From SIG77 sp045589595 (GTDB lineage Bacteria > Verrucomicrobiota > Lentisphaeria > Victivallales > UBA1829): a DNA stretch of 64,000 nt. A program made the position numbers and the translations under genes. Of the stretch, positions 1 through 8,293 are shown in pieces. Every line of letters starts with the position of its first letter. The stretch's first letter is position 1. The notes below the pieces were generated by a model that worked only from the letters and a program-made list of their open reading frames with translations, was not told where the DNA came from and ran no database searches. Where the stretch lies: the NCBI GenBank assembly GCA_045589595.1, contig JAZNPK010000002.1:186001-250000 (forward strand), read 5' to 3'.

Positions 1-1149
1 TGCAAAGATCCCGTTGATCACAATGGTGCAGACACAGCGTCCGATCATATACAATGCCAGGAGCAGGAACATGCCGATCATATATTTGTGCGCCTGTTCT
101 GTCAGGTCCATATAACGCGAGACCAGCGGAATGGTAGCAAGGACGATCAGGGCGGAAATACAGCCGATGATAAAGGAATAGATCATGGCGCGGTCGCCGT
201 ATTTTTTCCCCAGTTCCAGATTACCGGCTCCCAGTTCGTTGCCGATCATGATCCCCGCACCGGCAGCAATGCCGTTGCACAGACAGCAGATCAGGTCACG
301 CACCACCGCGGAGATGGCATTTGCCGCTGCCGCATCCGGACCGAGATGTCCCATAATGGCAGTGTAGGATGTGAAGCCGATACCCCAGAGCAGACAACTG
401 CCGAGGATCGGAGCGGTGTACCGCCAGAAATCGGCAGTCAGACGCCAGTTGAACGTGCAGAGATCTTTGATCTTCAAGGGGATGAAGTTCTTTTCAAAAG
501 TGGATGCTACGCACCAGAGCAGTTCAATGATCCGGGCAATAACAGTGGCAAGCGCCGCCCCGCAGACACCCATGGCGGGTATTCCGAAGCAGCCGAAGAT
601 GAACACAGCATTCAGGATGATGTTCAGGATCACCGCGCCGGAACTGATCCACGCGGATCTGGGGGCGTGATCACTGACACGCATCACTGCCAGATAGCAC
701 TGACTGACGCCCGTCAGCAGATAGGACCAGCTGGCAACCCGCAGGTAATCCGCACCGATGGAAATAAGTTTTTCATCACCGGCAAACGCTTTCATCAGCA
801 TTTCCGGCACCCAGAAACAGCCGGCAAAGAAAATCACAGATACAAGAAGTGCCTCGCGGACCGTCTGACCGAAGATCTGCCCCAGAACTTTTTTGTCTTT
901 TTTGCCCCAGTATTGTGCGCCGAGAACACCGATCCCCGAAGCAATGGATACCAACAGCATGTTCTGAACAAACTGGATCTGGGTGGCAAGGGATACTGCC
1001 GCCATGGCATCCTGACTGACTTTGCCCAGCATGATGGCATCTGCCGCCGCCACAAGGGCAAGCATCAGACTCTGCATGGTAATAGGGAATGCCAGTGAAA
1101 ATAATTTGCGATTGAATATTTTATCGCCGAACAAATCGTTCCAAGTCAT
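1..1149 (-). CDS. MATE-family multidrug/Na+ exporter, 3' end cut by the window
   Basis: Inner-membrane exporter of the MATE family, which moves cationic drugs or metabolites out in exchange for Na+ or H+. The reading frame stays open from an ATG at 1149 to base 1 (383 codons), so the C-terminus lies outside the window. The protein begins MTWNDLFGDKIF, continues into a hydrophobic helix with the MATE-like stretch FPITMQSLMLALVAAADAIM, and has many further hydrophobic helices. A promoter (TTGCAA, 16 bases, TATATT) lies at 1196-1223 on the same strand. The family call is firm; the substrate is unknown. It is clearly not a recent copy of the second MATE gene at 61786-63147, whose sequence is very different. 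Confidence 0.85.
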   Translation of the reverse strand, partial: MTWNDLFGDKIFNRKLFSLAFPITMQSLMLALVAAADAIMLGKVSQDAMAAVSLATQIQFVQNMLLVSIASGIGVLGAQYWGKKDKKVLGQIFGQTVREALLVSVIFFAGCFWVPEMLMKAFAGDEKLISIGADYLRVASWSYLLTGVSQCYLAVMRVSDHAPRSAWISSGAVILNIILNAVFIFGCFGIPAMGVCGAALATVIARIIELLWCVASTFEKNFIPLKIKDLCTFNWRLTADFWRYTAPILGSCLLWGIGFTSYTAIMGHLGPDAAAANAISAVVRDLICCLCNGIAAGAGIMIGNELGAGNLELGKKYGDRAMIYSFIIGCISALIVLATIPLVSRYMDLTEQAHKYMIGMFLLLALYMIGRCVCTIVINGIFA

Positions 1150-1195
1150 TTTTCCGCCTGCGTTTTATGTTTGTCTTGCAAAAATTAATGCGTAA

Positions 1196-1223
1196 AATAT
1201 ACAGCATAAACTCAATTTTGCAA
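1196..1223 (-). promoter_or_regulatory. Promoter for the MATE gene at 1149
   Basis: On the minus strand TTGCAA (1218-1223) and TATATT (1196-1201) are separated by 16 bases, about 50 bases before the ATG. The rest of 1150-1336 shows no gene. Confidence 0.6.
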
Positions 1224-1336
1224 ACGGAAAATAAAAATCCTCCCTTGTTTCTGACAATTGCTTGTCACCCCGTTTTCCGACCGTCGCCGGAGTACGCCTC
1301 TTTTTCTTTTACGCCGCCCTCGCGCGACTGCTCCCC

Positions 1337-1456
1337 TCAATCAAACGGTAACGATAACTGAACGTACTGTTCCACCGGTCGCGGCATCCGGATCTCACGG
1401 ATTTTTTTTGCCGGTGCATTGTGTTTGCGGAACATATCAAAAAATTTTTTCAGCAT
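1337..1456 (-). CDS. Small basic ORF, 39 residues, divergent from the WYL regulator
   Basis: A short reading frame of 39 codons starts at ATG 1456 behind a good ribosome site (AAAGGA, about 9 bases upstream). The protein, beginning MLKKFFDMFRKHNAPAKK and ending QLSLPFD, is basic at the N-terminus with an acidic-hydrophobic tail. I do not recognise a family. It faces away from the WYL regulator gene, and the shared intergenic space holds a 10-bp palindrome and a GGACAT inverted repeat that could control both. It could be a genuine small protein or chance; the ribosome site and position favour a gene. Confidence 0.45.
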   Translation of the reverse strand: MLKKFFDMFRKHNAPAKKIREIRMPRPVEQYVQLSLPFD

Positions 1457-1484
1457 GGCTTTTTTCCTTTCTCTTGAAACATGC

Positions 1485-1513
1485 TTGATTTTGCGTTCTG
1501 AAGATACTATAGT
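1485..1513 (+). promoter_or_regulatory. Promoter of the WYL regulator gene
   Basis: TTGATT (1485-1490), 17 bases, TATAGT (1508-1513). The -10 box is part of the perfect palindrome TACTATAGTA (1505-1514), so a -10-like hexamer is also readable on the other strand toward the small ORF. Confidence 0.5.
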
Positions 1514-1523
1514 ACATGCAGAG

Positions 1524-1538
1524 GGACATTTTATGTCC
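1524..1538. promoter_or_regulatory. Candidate operator GGACAT-TTT-ATGTCC
   Basis: A perfect 6+3+6 inverted repeat lies just after the predicted transcription start of the WYL regulator gene, where a bound repressor would block it. A 14/15 match (reverse complement GGACATTTTGTGTCC) occurs at 7876-7890. Binding by the WYL protein is inference. Confidence 0.4.
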
Positions 1539-1579
1539 GTGCGATCCCGGAACCGTAAAAAAAAGAAAGATTTTTTTCC

Positions 1580-2554
1580 ATGCCTATGCAGAAAGCCCGT
1601 TTGCACCGCCTGATGCGGATCACTGCGGAATTGAAAGAAAACCGTTATCCCAACTCGGAATCTCTGGTAAAAGAGTTCCGGCGAATTGCGCTGGAGGAGG
1701 GGATCGAGATCGATTGCGGCAAAAAGACCATTCTCCGCGATATGAAAGTGCTGGAGGAGGAATTCAACTGTCCCCTGGCTTATGACCGCGCCCGGAACGG
1801 TTATTATCTCAAACATCATGGCTGGGATTTTATTGCGCCCGCCCTTCTGGATGAAAATGAGATGCTGGCATCCGTGATCGGGGCGAGGATCTCGGAATCC
1901 ATTTTTCCGCCGCCCATCAAAAACAGGATCCGTGAGGCGGTGGATTATCTGCTCCAGAACAACAATCCGGATTTTCTGGATACTGCCAATATGGACAGTC
2001 TTTCTATTCTTTCCGGTTTGTATGTGACCCTTGATCCGCAGATTTTTCTTGCGGTGTTCGAGGGGTGGCAGAACCACCGCTGTCTCCGGATCTCATACGC
2101 GGATTACATCGGTAATATTTCGGAACGGATCATCGAACCGCATACCATGGTGTTCTACAACAATGCGTGGTACACAAAAGGGTTCTGCAAATTGAAAAAA
2201 GAACCCCGCACTTTTGCGCTGCACCGGATCAGAAAAGCGGAGCTGCTGACCTCCGTTTTTACGCCCGATGACGCCATTATTGAATCCATCAACCCGGATG
2301 AATTTCTCGGTTTTGAAAAAGTGCGTGATGTGAAATTGAAAGTGGGCACAATGACACTGGACCGGTTGAACGCCGCACCGCTGCACAGTCAGCAGGAATT
2401 GGGGTCGGACGGTATCGTGATGATCCCGGCGGTGACAAAGGAAGTGTTGTTTCCGTTTCTTTTTTCCTCGCGTGGCGATGCCGTGCTGCTGGAGCCGGAA
2501 GATCTGCGTGCCGAATTGAAAAACGAATTGCAGACGATGCTGAAAGATTATTGA
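1580..2554 (+). CDS. HTH-WYL transcriptional regulator
   Basis: Cytosolic transcription factor, 324 residues. Residues about 5-65 look like the DeoR/WYL-type winged helix (LLKRIT-like first helix, then KKTILRDMKVLEEEF as the recognition region). The WYL ligand-sensing domain spans about 160-222, with the signature tripeptide read here as WYT (197-199) and the following R-F-A-L-H-R-I-R segment. WYL domains bind nucleic acid or nucleotide ligands and often regulate DNA damage, phage defence or sugar genes. The start has only a weak ribosome site; ATG 1586 is an alternative. An inverted repeat just upstream suggests autoregulation. It converges on the esterase gene, 7 bases away. Confidence 0.85.
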   Translation: MPMQKARLHRLMRITAELKENRYPNSESLVKEFRRIALEEGIEIDCGKKTILRDMKVLEEEFNCPLAYDRARNGYYLKHHGWDFIAPALLDENEMLASVIGARISESIFPPPIKNRIREAVDYLLQNNNPDFLDTANMDSLSILSGLYVTLDPQIFLAVFEGWQNHRCLRISYADYIGNISERIIEPHTMVFYNNAWYTKGFCKLKKEPRTFALHRIRKAELLTSVFTPDDAIIESINPDEFLGFEKVRDVKLKVGTMTLDRLNAAPLHSQQELGSDGIVMIPAVTKEVLFPFLFSSRGDAVLLEPEDLRAELKNELQTMLKDY

Positions 2555-2561
2555 GCGCGGT

Positions 2562-3503
2562 TCAATCTTTTCTGTGGGGAATGAAGACCGTTTTACGGAT
2601 CTCTTCCAATTCTTTTTCCAGAAGTTTATCCGCGTCTGTTGCGGGGGCGTGTCCCACCTCGCGGACGCGCAGAATACGGTATTCTTCCGGAATGGAGTTT
2701 GCCACAGAAAACTGTCCCGGGGGCGGCACATTGTGGTCGCACAGAGCGGGCGTCACCAGTGTCGGGACCCGGATGAACTGCGCCGCAGCGGATGCACTGC
2801 AGAGATCCAGAACCCGCATCCCTGTTTCGCTTTCAAGGGCTTTTGTCCGTCTTGTTTCCGAGGGATCACCGGGCGTGCCGGGATATTCCAGCATGACTCT
2901 GCCGCCCAGCGTGGGTACATTCAGTTCCCCGTAATGGATCCGTTTGTCCCACGGAATACAGAGTGCGCCCATACCGCCGCCCAGACTGCCGCCGCTGTAT
3001 GTGATGTTATCGGCAGTATCCGGGAACATATCGAGCATAATGGTCAGGGAGATCCAGAGATCGCGGACGCCGCCCACAAGCACATAACGCTCCGGCGCAT
3101 CGAATCCGTATCCGGCATGGTCGCGCACCACCCACGGGATCTCTTTGCATTGAGACAAGCCGAGACCGCGGATGCATGGCATGACGATCGTTTTACCCGG
3201 ATTTTCAGTTGTCTGCGGCGTGGCAACATTCCCGTAGCCCTGTCCCACCAGAATACCGCCGGTGGAGTGTTCCGGACGGGCGATCCACAAGCCGATGGAG
3301 AAACCGTCGGTGGATGTGAAACGGATACGGTAAATCCGGGTATTTTCAACGGGCGACCAGATTTCGTCCTCCACGGTGTATGCACATTTCCAGTTGATTG
3401 CTTCCTCATATTGTCTGCGCCAGAATGCCTCGAAGCCTTCAACTGGTGTATCTCCTTTGAACTGAAGAAGTTGTTCCAGTGTGAATGATGTGTTTCCTGC
3501 CAT
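2562..3503 (-). CDS. Acetylxylan-esterase-like alpha/beta hydrolase
   Basis: Alpha/beta hydrolase, 313 residues, resembling the AXE1/cephalosporin-C deacetylase family that removes acetyl groups from xylan or xylo-oligosaccharides. The nucleophile elbow is GGSLGGG and a late GHAP motif can supply the catalytic histidine. There is no signal peptide, so it should act in the cytoplasm on imported oligosaccharides. I chose ATG 3503 because AGGA precedes it at proper distance; a longer frame to 3572 has no ribosome site. TTGAAA, 17 bases and TATGGT upstream form a plausible promoter. A secreted relative begins at 63373. Confidence 0.75.
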   Translation of the reverse strand: MAGNTSFTLEQLLQFKGDTPVEGFEAFWRRQYEEAINWKCAYTVEDEIWSPVENTRIYRIRFTSTDGFSIGLWIARPEHSTGGILVGQGYGNVATPQTTENPGKTIVMPCIRGLGLSQCKEIPWVVRDHAGYGFDAPERYVLVGGVRDLWISLTIMLDMFPDTADNITYSGGSLGGGMGALCIPWDKRIHYGELNVPTLGGRVMLEYPGTPGDPSETRRTKALESETGMRVLDLCSASAAAQFIRVPTLVTPALCDHNVPPPGQFSVANSIPEEYRILRVREVGHAPATDADKLLEKELEEIRKTVFIPHRKD

Positions 3504-3622
3504 AATTGTTTTCCTGTGGTTGATTGCAGTTCTTTCTCCGCATACCATAATGGCGGTGCGGCGTGTTTTCAATCCTGTTCTGCAAAAAATAAAACATTTT
3601 ATCTGTATATCGTTATTGACGT

Positions 3623-3651
3623 TTGCAAAACAGATCCGGCTGATTTATATT
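3623..3651 (+). promoter_or_regulatory. Promoter of the ceramidase-like gene
   Basis: TTGCAA (3623-3628), 17 bases, TATATT (3646-3651), about 40 bases before the ATG at 3693, which is preceded by CAGGAGA. Confidence 0.6.
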
Positions 3652-3692
3652 AAGTATGATCACCCCAAAACAAAACATCAGGAGAACGGAAT

Positions 3693-5024
3693 ATGTCCAC
3701 ACTTGAATTCGCATTTGCAAAAGAAGATATTACACCGGCATACGGCGCACCGCTGAGCGGTTATTTCAATCCCCGCCCCAACAAGGGTGTCTATGACCGT
3801 CTTGCTCTGAAAGCGGCAGTGTTCCGCAACGGCTCTGAATATGCCGCCATCGTGTCCTACGATCTCTGCTTGCTGGATTCAAAATTTCTGCTTGAACTGG
3901 ATGGACAGCTGAAAGCCGCCGGTTCGCCGGTTGCCGGAAAGACATTGTACTGTGCCACTCATACCCACACGGGACCCTTCACCAGCCATCTTTTCGGCTT
4001 TGCTCCGGATCCGGCATACATGAAGGAACTGGCAGACAAAACGGTGTTTGCGCTGAACAAAGCCTGCGCAAATCTTGCTCCGGCGGAACTTTACACCGCA
4101 GAAACGGAATGCCGTACCCTCGCGTTCAATCGCAGATTCATTATGAAAAACGGCAAGACTCTGACCAATCCGGGGAAACGGAATCCGGAGATCGATCACC
4201 CGGAAGGGGGCATCGATGCCGCGATCCCCATGCTGGAAGTCCGGCAGAACGGGATTTCCGCACTTCTGGTGGTGAATATTTCCAATCATACCGACACCAT
4301 CGGCGGCGATTTTGTGTCTGGGGATTGGCCCAATGCCATGGAAAAAGCCATTCAGAACGGACTGGATTACGATGTGCCGGTCATCACGATCATCGCGCCG
4401 CAGGGCAATATCAATCATTTCGACATTGATTATCCCGGCAATCAGACCGGCTATGAGGAAGCGAAACGGATCGGCAAAGGTTATGCGGGAGTGATCCTTT
4501 CCGCGCTTTACAAAATGCAGAGACTGGAAAATACCGCCATCCATACCGCATCCCGGGAGATGGAAGCACCGTATCTCCAGTTGACAGATGCGGAGTATGC
4601 CGAGGCGAAACAGATCTATGAGGAAAACAAAGATGCCGTGGCAGAGGACCGGGACCTGACCAGTGAAGACATCGCAAGAGGCGTGCCGTTTGTTAAAAAG
4701 ATGTTTGCGGAAATGGCGATCGGCTGTCGGGAAAATCCCATTACGGAACGCCGTGTGGAACGGCAGATCAAAATCTCCTTCGGCGATGAAGTTGCTATCG
4801 TTTCCCTGCCGGGTGAACCTTTTATCGAGATCGGCGAAGCCATCCGGAACGGCTCAAAATATCCCAAAACGATACTGGCGGCGCTGGGGCAGGGCGAAGT
4901 CGGTTATGTGGGGATGCCGTACCATTACGGCAACGGCGGTTATGAGACCAGCCCCAGCCGTGAACTGGCTGACCGTCATGTGGGCGAAGCAATGATCGAA
5001 GGCGCACTGGAACTGCTGAAATAA
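3693..5024 (+). CDS. Neutral/alkaline ceramidase N-terminal-domain protein
   Basis: 443 residues related to the N-terminal catalytic domain of neutral/alkaline non-lysosomal ceramidases, zinc amidases. The family zinc motif is visible as ATHTHTGP (about residues 88-95). The N-terminus FAFAKEDITP...LSGYF matches the family start, which reads DITP...GY. There is no signal peptide and the usual C-terminal immunoglobulin-like domain is absent, so the protein is shorter than true ceramidases (about 650 or more). Relatives in carbohydrate-degrading bacteria have unproven substrates, so a sphingolipid substrate should not be assumed. Confidence 0.75.
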   Translation: MSTLEFAFAKEDITPAYGAPLSGYFNPRPNKGVYDRLALKAAVFRNGSEYAAIVSYDLCLLDSKFLLELDGQLKAAGSPVAGKTLYCATHTHTGPFTSHLFGFAPDPAYMKELADKTVFALNKACANLAPAELYTAETECRTLAFNRRFIMKNGKTLTNPGKRNPEIDHPEGGIDAAIPMLEVRQNGISALLVVNISNHTDTIGGDFVSGDWPNAMEKAIQNGLDYDVPVITIIAPQGNINHFDIDYPGNQTGYEEAKRIGKGYAGVILSALYKMQRLENTAIHTASREMEAPYLQLTDAEYAEAKQIYEENKDAVAEDRDLTSEDIARGVPFVKKMFAEMAIGCRENPITERRVERQIKISFGDEVAIVSLPGEPFIEIGEAIRNGSKYPKTILAALGQGEVGYVGMPYHYGNGGYETSPSRELADRHVGEAMIEGALELLK

Positions 5025-5061
5025 AATCCCCGTGATCTGGTAGCGGAGAAAGGAGAAAATA

Positions 5062-6909
5062 ATGAATAACAGTGATGTGTTGAAGGTACCGCTGATCGTA
5101 TCTGTTGTCGGTCATAAAGATATTACGACACCGGAGACAGTGCTGAAGGCGTATTTTGATGCATTCTGGCAGAAGTTGCGGGCGGAGTTGGGCGAAAACA
5201 CGCCGTTTATTCTGCTTTCCTCTCTGGCTGAAGGGGCGGATCATCTGGCTGTGAAATATCGACCGGAAGACGTGCCGTATTATGCCGTATTGCCATTCGC
5301 CATAGAGGAGTATGAAAAGGATTTTTCGGGGACTGCGACTGCGCTTGAAGACTTCCGTACCGATCTGAAAGGTGCTTGCAAATGCATCACCTGCGACGCA
5401 ACGCCGGGGGATTATACCAAAGCGTCAGATTATGTGCGGAAATATGCCGATGTGATCGTCATGCTCTGGGACGGCATAGAGACTTTGGATGAAAATGGCA
5501 ATGCTGCTGAAGGCGGGACTTATTATGTTTTCCGGAAAGTGATGCAGCTGGATAAACTTCTGATCAGGCAACCGGAAAAACATCATCTGGTCGTTACTTT
5601 TTCCGTTACCCGCAACAAGCCGCATAAGGAAAATGAAAAGAAATTTTTTGAAAGCGATAGCTGGGGTACACCGATCCCGGACGAAGGTTCGTATCCGTTC
5701 AGGATCGAGCCGGGAACAATATCATTCTCGGTAAATCCGGAGATCCTCTCCAACATAGAACATATCCGCGAACACAATAACAAATGTGCGGTGGAGCAGG
5801 ATCCGGCAGAAATGAGTTATCTTTACAACGGCTGCAAAAATCAATTTCCTGATCAGTTTGAGCTTGTGAAGAATGATTTTCTGCGTTATGAATATTTTGA
5901 CCGTGTTGCCCTGGAAAATCAGAGAAGCCACAAATGGGAATTTCTGGTGATCGCAATTTTATCTTTCGCTGCCGGTTTTTGCGGGCAGTTATGGGGAGAT
6001 GTGACGTTTTGTAACAATACCAATATGCATGAATGGGTCGTTCACGGCGTGATCTTCGCTTATTTGAGCTCCTGTCTCTGGGCATTTTTGTATTACCGGA
6101 GCGTAAAGAAGGCGAGGCATTATGAGGAATATGTGGAACCGCGTGCGATCGCAGAACTTCTGAGACTCAATATCTTCTGGAAACTTTCTGCCATCGGTGA
6201 GGATTTTGTTGAAAATATTTTGTCCAACAGTGCAAATTACTGGTGCTCTCTGGCGATTTGTAACTGGAACATTGCCGCGCCCCCGCTGACTGACGCTGAA
6301 AAAAGTTTGCTCGAAGCTGAAAAGCTGCAGAGTTTCCCAACGGTCAGAGATATGTGGGTCAACGACCAGAAAATGTATTATAAGGGCTACATCCTTTCCG
6401 ATACGAAATCTGCTTTCAGGATCCATTCCAATGAAAAACTGCCGTCGTGGAGAACTCCGGTAAAACGCATCAAAAAATATTTCAGACCCTACCGGCGTAT
6501 TGACAGATGTTTCGGTCTGCTGAAAGGTTTTTTCTTCTGGCTCGGTTTCGTGTTGGCTGCTGTGCTTCTGGTTGTGTTTGCAATGGCAAAATTGAAATGT
6601 TTCTCCTGGCTGGATGATCATACCGAGATCACATTCATTATGAATTACAGAGAAATCATGATCGGATTATGCCCCTTCCTTGTCGCTACGATCGGGTGGC
6701 TTCTGGAAAAAAATCAGTGGAATGCCATCGGGGAACGCTATCTGAAATTGTACTATGCTTTTGAAAAAACTGCAGCTGTCCTCGAAAAACCTGACGTCAA
6801 ACCTGAAGTCAAGCAGAAATTGATCAAAGAATTGATGATTCTGGCGCATCAGGAAAATTCGGAATGGGAAAGCATCAAAAAAGGTTCCACCCCTGAACCG
6901 ATGCTCTGA
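5062..6909 (+). CDS. SLOG-like sensor fused to 2TM (SLATT-like) membrane domains
   Basis: 615-residue membrane protein. The N-terminal part (about 10-180) has the Rossmann-like pattern of SLOG nucleotide-binding domains: VVGHKD at 15-20, LSSLAEGAD at 52-60 and ADVIVMLWDG at 129-138. Then come two transmembrane helices at about 293-311 and 327-345, followed by the soluble segment EPRAIAELLRLNIFWKLSA, which resembles SLATT effectors. A second hydrophobic pair lies at about 489-507 and 530-547. SLOG and SLATT domains are known from nucleotide-triggered bacterial conflict systems, where the 2TM part is thought to breach the membrane. Family assignment is from memory of patterns. No nucleotide-synthase gene is adjacent. 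The gene follows the ceramidase-like gene by 37 bases. Confidence 0.6.
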   Translation: MNNSDVLKVPLIVSVVGHKDITTPETVLKAYFDAFWQKLRAELGENTPFILLSSLAEGADHLAVKYRPEDVPYYAVLPFAIEEYEKDFSGTATALEDFRTDLKGACKCITCDATPGDYTKASDYVRKYADVIVMLWDGIETLDENGNAAEGGTYYVFRKVMQLDKLLIRQPEKHHLVVTFSVTRNKPHKENEKKFFESDSWGTPIPDEGSYPFRIEPGTISFSVNPEILSNIEHIREHNNKCAVEQDPAEMSYLYNGCKNQFPDQFELVKNDFLRYEYFDRVALENQRSHKWEFLVIAILSFAAGFCGQLWGDVTFCNNTNMHEWVVHGVIFAYLSSCLWAFLYYRSVKKARHYEEYVEPRAIAELLRLNIFWKLSAIGEDFVENILSNSANYWCSLAICNWNIAAPPLTDAEKSLLEAEKLQSFPTVRDMWVNDQKMYYKGYILSDTKSAFRIHSNEKLPSWRTPVKRIKKYFRPYRRIDRCFGLLKGFFFWLGFVLAAVLLVVFAMAKLKCFSWLDDHTEITFIMNYREIMIGLCPFLVATIGWLLEKNQWNAIGERYLKLYYAFEKTAAVLEKPDVKPEVKQKLIKELMILAHQENSEWESIKKGSTPEPML

Positions 6910-6971
6910 CGCCTGCAATCGCGCATTCGTCAGAAGATCCCGGAAATCTGCAAAAAAATCTGTTTCTGCAG

Positions 6972-6999
6972 TTGTTTTTCAGCGGCGGAGAGATATATT
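6972..6999 (+). promoter_or_regulatory. Promoter of the SGNH hydrolase gene
   Basis: TTGTTT (6972-6977), 16 bases, TATATT (6994-6999), 44 bases before the ATG. Confidence 0.5.
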
Positions 7000-7042
7000 G
7001 ACTCTGCCGCGAAAAAAATGATCATACAGAGGAGACATCATC

Positions 7043-7810
7043 ATGAAAGCGGATATGAAGTTTCTTTTTCAGGGCGATTCCATTACCGACGGGGGCAGGG
7101 GACGCAACAACGATCCCAATCACATTCTCGGTCACAGTTACGTCTTGTTTGTTGCGGCGGAACTGGCGAACCGGTATGTACATCTGAAACCGAAATTTTA
7201 CAACCGGGGTGCGAGCGGGGAAACCACGTTTCAGATCCATTCCCGCTGGCGGACCGATGTTTTTGATATCGGACCGGATGTGTTGAGTATTCTCTGCGGT
7301 GCCAACGACAACGCTGCTTTTTTTGCAAAATCCGGCGGATATTATTCCGATGAGACCATTGCGGAAGCCACTCTTGAACGCTTTGAATATCACTACCGTT
7401 CCATTCTGGAAAAATCAAGAAAACAGAATCCCGATCTGGTCATTATGCTGGGACTCCCCTTCCGGTTCACTGTCGATACCCTGGATGAACGGTTCCATTC
7501 TGCCGGTGATGAAGAAGAACGCGCATTCATCATGAAGATCCGCAACTATGCAAATACATTGAACCCGGAAGTCACGTTTGAAGACAAAGAAGCGGTGCGT
7601 CTGGGACAATGCCGGATCATCCGTCAGCTCGCAAAAGAATTTGATGCTGCGATCGTGGATTATGAGCCCGCATTTCAGGAAGCTTTCCAACTCGCTCCCA
7701 GAGATTATTGGATTTGGGACGGTGTCCATCCCACGTTCCCCATGCACATGCGTCTCGCAAAAGCATGGCTGAAGGTCTGGGATTCTCTCGACATCAGCAA
7801 AGTGAACTGA
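7043..7810 (+). CDS. SGNH/GDSL-family esterase
   Basis: 255-residue hydrolase. All four SGNH blocks are visible: block I FQGDSITDGG (Ser nucleophile near residue 13), block II NRGASG, block III GANDN and block V DGVHPT with the catalytic Asp and His. No signal peptide, so intracellular. Members deacetylate sugars or hydrolyse lipids; given the many carbohydrate genes nearby, a carbohydrate esterase is likely but unproven. GAGGAG lies 8 bases before the ATG, and it has its own promoter. Confidence 0.85.
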   Translation: MKADMKFLFQGDSITDGGRGRNNDPNHILGHSYVLFVAAELANRYVHLKPKFYNRGASGETTFQIHSRWRTDVFDIGPDVLSILCGANDNAAFFAKSGGYYSDETIAEATLERFEYHYRSILEKSRKQNPDLVIMLGLPFRFTVDTLDERFHSAGDEEERAFIMKIRNYANTLNPEVTFEDKEAVRLGQCRIIRQLAKEFDAAIVDYEPAFQEAFQLAPRDYWIWDGVHPTFPMHMRLAKAWLKVWDSLDISKVN

Positions 7811-7875
7811 TTTTTTTCTTCAGATCCGGCTTTTTTCTGTTTTTTTGCAGTTTTTTCTGATCTTAAATGTCAAGT

Positions 7876-7890
7876 GGACACAAAATGTCC
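7876..7890. repeat. Second copy of the GGACA...TGTCC motif
   Basis: Reverse complement GGACATTTTGTGTCC matches the operator candidate at 1524-1538 in 14 of 15 bases. It sits in the 183-base gap 7811-7993, downstream of both neighbouring genes, with no obvious promoter beside it. TGTCAAGTGGACA here also resembles the end of some insertion sequences, so it may be a remnant instead. I see nothing else in this gap. Confidence 0.3.
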
Positions 7891-7993
7891 GGTTGCCCGG
7901 TGTATCGTATTGGTGGAAACTGGCACTCTCCCGTCATGTAACGGCCATGTAAAAACGGAATCATAAAACACACTTGAACTGGCAAAGGATTTT

Positions 7994-8164
7994 TTAGCAC
8001 CCCGGATCAAGAGCAGCACCCACTCTGGATAAAATAGCTGCGGGAACGCCAAGGAATAACGGAAGCGGATTGAGAAGTGCCAGCGATCCGGCGAATGCCG
8101 CTGCGTAGAGAAGTATCGCTAAACCGTAAATAAGCGTACTTGTAATGGCTTGAAAAGTTTTCAT
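7994..8164 (-). CDS. Small membrane protein, 56 residues
   Basis: A short frame from ATG 8164 gives a mostly hydrophobic 56-residue protein with two likely membrane segments (about residues 10-30 and 33-50) and no recognisable family. Support for a real gene is a ribosome site (GGGAG, 10 bases upstream) and a promoter-like TTGTTT, 17 bases, TAAATT (8190-8218) on the same strand, with an untranslated leader of about 20 bases. Function unknown. Confidence 0.5.
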   Translation of the reverse strand: MKTFQAITSTLIYGLAILLYAAAFAGSLALLNPLPLFLGVPAAILSRVGAALDPGC

Positions 8165-8189
8165 GTTCCGGAATCTCCCTTGCTTCACT

Positions 8190-8218
8190 AATTTACACCA
8201 TATTGCAAAAAAAAACAA
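8190..8218 (-). promoter_or_regulatory. Promoter of the 56-residue membrane protein
   Basis: Minus strand TTGTTT (8213-8218), 17 bases, TAAATT (8190-8195). Confidence 0.4.
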
Positions 8219-8244
8219 GAGAAAATCATAAAAAAATGTCAGTA

Positions 8245-8288
8245 GAAAAACTGCCGCGTCCGCCGTAAGATCCGGGCGCGGCTTTTTT
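8245..8288 (-). terminator. Terminator of the LPS kinase gene (possibly bidirectional)
   Basis: GCCGCG/CGCGGC stem with an A-tract at the left and T6 at the right, so a stem plus U-tract is readable on either strand. On the minus strand it follows the stop of the gene at 8294. Confidence 0.6.
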
Positions 8289-8293
8289 GTATT

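Noticed and set aside
88..1098. Plus-strand ORF of 336 codons
   Set aside because: It is the antisense shadow of the MATE gene; the minus frame has clear transporter motifs.
7865..7890. Insertion-sequence end
   Set aside because: TGTCAAGTGGACA resembles some IS ends, but no partner repeat or transposase is nearby.
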